From: Thalassococcus arenae
Lineage (GTDB): Bacteria > Pseudomonadota > Alphaproteobacteria > Rhodobacterales > Rhodobacteraceae
Assembly: GCF_019104745.1 (NCBI RefSeq)
Contig: NZ_JAHRWL010000003.1
Location: forward strand, 1 to 64,000
Direction of reading: 5' to 3'
Length of the DNA stretch: 64,000 bases
The number at the start of each line of letters is the position of its first letter. Within the stretch, counting starts at the first letter, position 1. The notes under the pieces were generated by a model, which worked only from the letters and a program-made list of their open reading frames with translations, ran no database searches and was not told the origin of the DNA. Of this stretch, positions 62,824 through 64,000 are shown piece after piece. The position numbers and the translations under genes are program-made.

Positions 62824-63696
62824 TCATGCCTTTCGGAACACGAACTTGGCATAGGCGTAGGTCAGGAAGATCATCGGGATCACCATCAGCCAGGCGACCG
62901 AGGCGGAATAGCCGATCTGCCCGTATTTCATGCCGTTGAAGTAGATGTAGTGGCTGAGCGTCTGGGTCGCCGTGCCGGGCCCGCCATTGGTCAGCATGAA
63001 GACCTGGTCGAAGGTCTTCAGGCTGAAGATCGACTTGAGAATGATGACAACGGCCAGCACCGGGGCAAGCTGCGGCAGCGTCACGTCGCGGAAGACCCGC
63101 CAACCGCTGGCGCCGTCGACCTGCGCGGCCTCGATCGTGTCGCGCGGGACGCTGGCCAAGCCGCCGATCAGGACAAGTGTCAGGAACGGTATCCAGCCCC
63201 AGACATCGGCCATGACCACGACCGCGAAGGCCAGGTTCGGATCGGCCAGCCAGCTGACATCGGCCAGCGGCGGGATCAGCACGCCGAAGAAGGCATCGAA
63301 CAGACCGAATTCAGGGTTGAACATGAAACGGAAGGACACACCGATCAGCGCCGGGCTCATGGCGAAGGGCAGGATCAGAAGCGTCTGGGCCGAACTGCGC
63401 AACCGCCCGCCTGGCGCCAGCAAAAGTGCCAGCGCCAAGGCGAAAACCGTCGTCAGCCCCACCGTCAGCACGGTGTAGACGGCGGTCACCCAGACTGAAT
63501 TCCAGAAGGCGGGTTCCTCGAAAAACGCCCAGGTGTAGTTTTCCCAGCCCAGGTATTGATCCAGCGATCCGGGCCGGTTCAGCCGGCCCACGGTGAAGGA
63601 CAGCCGCGCCGCTTCGATCAGCGGCCAGATCGCCGTCGCGAACACGACAACGACTGCCGGCATGACAAGCAGGTATTTCAACGTGTTGTCGCGCAT
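62824..63696 (-). CDS. sugar-type ABC permease 1 (MalF-like)
   Basis: A 290-residue CUT1 permease. Segments start at about 8; the EAA loop is DTIEAAQVDGASGWRVFRDV then TLPQLAP. NGGPGTATQTLSHYIY before the last segments is conserved in MalF/UgpA-type proteins. It lies 98 bases after the binding-protein gene, with a hairpin between. Confidence 0.9.
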   Translation of the reverse strand: MRDNTLKYLLVMPAVVVVFATAIWPLIEAARLSFTVGRLNRPGSLDQYLGWENYTWAFFEEPAFWNSVWVTAVYTVLTVGLTTVFALALALLLAPGGRLRSSAQTLLILPFAMSPALIGVSFRFMFNPEFGLFDAFFGVLIPPLADVSWLADPNLAFAVVVMADVWGWIPFLTLVLIGGLASVPRDTIEAAQVDGASGWRVFRDVTLPQLAPVLAVVIILKSIFSLKTFDQVFMLTNGGPGTATQTLSHYIYFNGMKYGQIGYSASVAWLMVIPMIFLTYAYAKFVFRKA

Positions 63697-63744
63697 CGCA
63701 AGTCACCCGGACCGCCCGTTGTGAGGGGCGTTCCCGTTAAATGC

Positions 63745-63766
63745 GGGGCGCGACGTATCGCGCCCC
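63745..63766 (-). other. hairpin between binding-protein and permease genes
   Basis: GGGGCGCG (63745-63752) and CGCGCCCC (63759-63766) form a perfect 8-base stem with a 6-base loop, 28 bases after the binding-protein stop. No T-run follows on the minus strand. It probably protects the binding-protein mRNA. Confidence 0.7.
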
Positions 63767-63794
63767 CTTTCGTTTCGCGAAACGGTGACGCGTG

Positions 63795-64000
63795 TCAGAG
63801 CCGGCCGGCGCGACGCAGCACCTTGTCCGCCCGCTCGGCCGCGTCCTTCATCAGCGTCTCGACATCGCCACCGGCGGCTGCCTCGGCGATCGCGGCCGAC
63901 AGGATGTCGCCGATCTCGGGCCATTCAGGGATCTGCGGCATGATGTCGGATTCCTTCAGGCTTTCCCAGGCTGCGGCCTGGATGCCGTCATTGGCCGCGT
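63795..64000 (-). CDS. extracellular solute-binding protein (family 1), C-terminal fragment
   Basis: The last 68 codons of a sugar-type binding protein run off the window. They read AAAWESLKESDIMPQIPEWP, then EIGDILSAAIAEAAAG, and end with KDAAERADKVLRRAGRL. The pattern of a P-x-x-P-E-W stretch followed by an alternating helix and an AERAD-type tail is typical of CUT1 binding proteins. It is followed by two permeases and an ATPase. Confidence 0.8.
   Translation of the reverse strand, partial: AANDGIQAAAWESLKESDIMPQIPEWPEIGDILSAAIAEAAAGGDVETLMKDAAERADKVLRRAGRL

Noticed and set aside
1-64000. CRISPR arrays, tRNA or rRNA genes, prophage or insertion sequences
   Set aside because: No regularly spaced repeats, clover-leaf candidates, integrases or transposases were seen in reading both strands.

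Overview
The window reads as chromosomal DNA of a high-GC alphaproteobacterium, most likely of the Rhodobacterales/roseobacter group. This is inferred from the dense gene packing with ATGA/TGATG overlaps, the mix of TRAP, Liv-type and sugar ABC transporters, a beta-hydroxyaspartate-type gene set, and the secreted-type nuclease with a lamin-tail domain. No rRNA, tRNA, CRISPR, phage or insertion sequence was seen. Nearly everything is catabolic, transport or regulatory accessory metabolism.

Region 1 (1-15.1 kb) is an aromatic degradation island. A minus-strand operon (SCP2-like protein, alpha/beta hydrolase, 65-aa Cys protein, BKACE/DUF849 enzyme, ScoA, ScoB) diverges from an intradiol dioxygenase and a LysR regulator. 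A second minus-strand operon holds catB, benA, benB, benC, benD, a substrate-binding protein and livHMGF. Together they describe uptake of an aromatic acid, benzoate to catechol, ring cleavage, cycloisomerisation and lactone hydrolysis, then apparently an unusual end: 3-oxoadipate cleaved by a BKACE enzyme with acetyl-CoA, and acetoacetate activated by ScoAB. No muconolactone isomerase or 3-oxoadipyl-CoA thiolase is visible. A GTAT-N6-ATAC palindrome lies upstream of both divergent transcription units and, with one degenerate half, upstream of catB.

Region 2 (15.1-19.3 kb) carries bhcB, bhcC and bhcD homologues (beta-hydroxyaspartate cycle) without bhcA. They are preceded by a D-amino-acid dehydrogenase that has lost its N-terminal half and abuts a 3' fragment of a glycerate kinase on the other strand: a deletion scar.

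Region 3 (19.3-26.7 kb) is a TRAP transporter (dctQMP) plus a three-subunit HcnABC/D-hydroxyproline-dehydrogenase-like flavoprotein and a RidA imine deaminase, with a divergent LysR. Region 4 (26.7-35.5 kb) has a BaeRS-like two-component system divergent to a ferric-reductase-like protein, a DUF1566 protein with an EF-hand-like loop and a membrane protein; then a TetR regulator divergent to an SDR, and a small membrane-protein pair. Region 5 (36.4-45 kb) holds a thiolase, acyl-CoA synthetase and 3-hydroxybutyrate-dehydrogenase-like operon divergent to a PAS-LuxR regulator, a DUF1045 protein, a decayed LysR gene and a FadJ-type beta-oxidation enzyme. Region 6 (45-52.5 kb) has copper homeostasis (copA, cueR, copZ, with a textbook CueR promoter) and a DevBCA exporter divergent to its TetR regulator. 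Region 7 (52.8-64 kb) has a 1605-residue fused nucleotidase/nuclease and a CUT1 sugar-type ABC operon with LacI, a bicupin and an RraA-like protein.

All identifications come from reading motifs and family resemblance by eye. No database search was run, so substrate assignments are inference.
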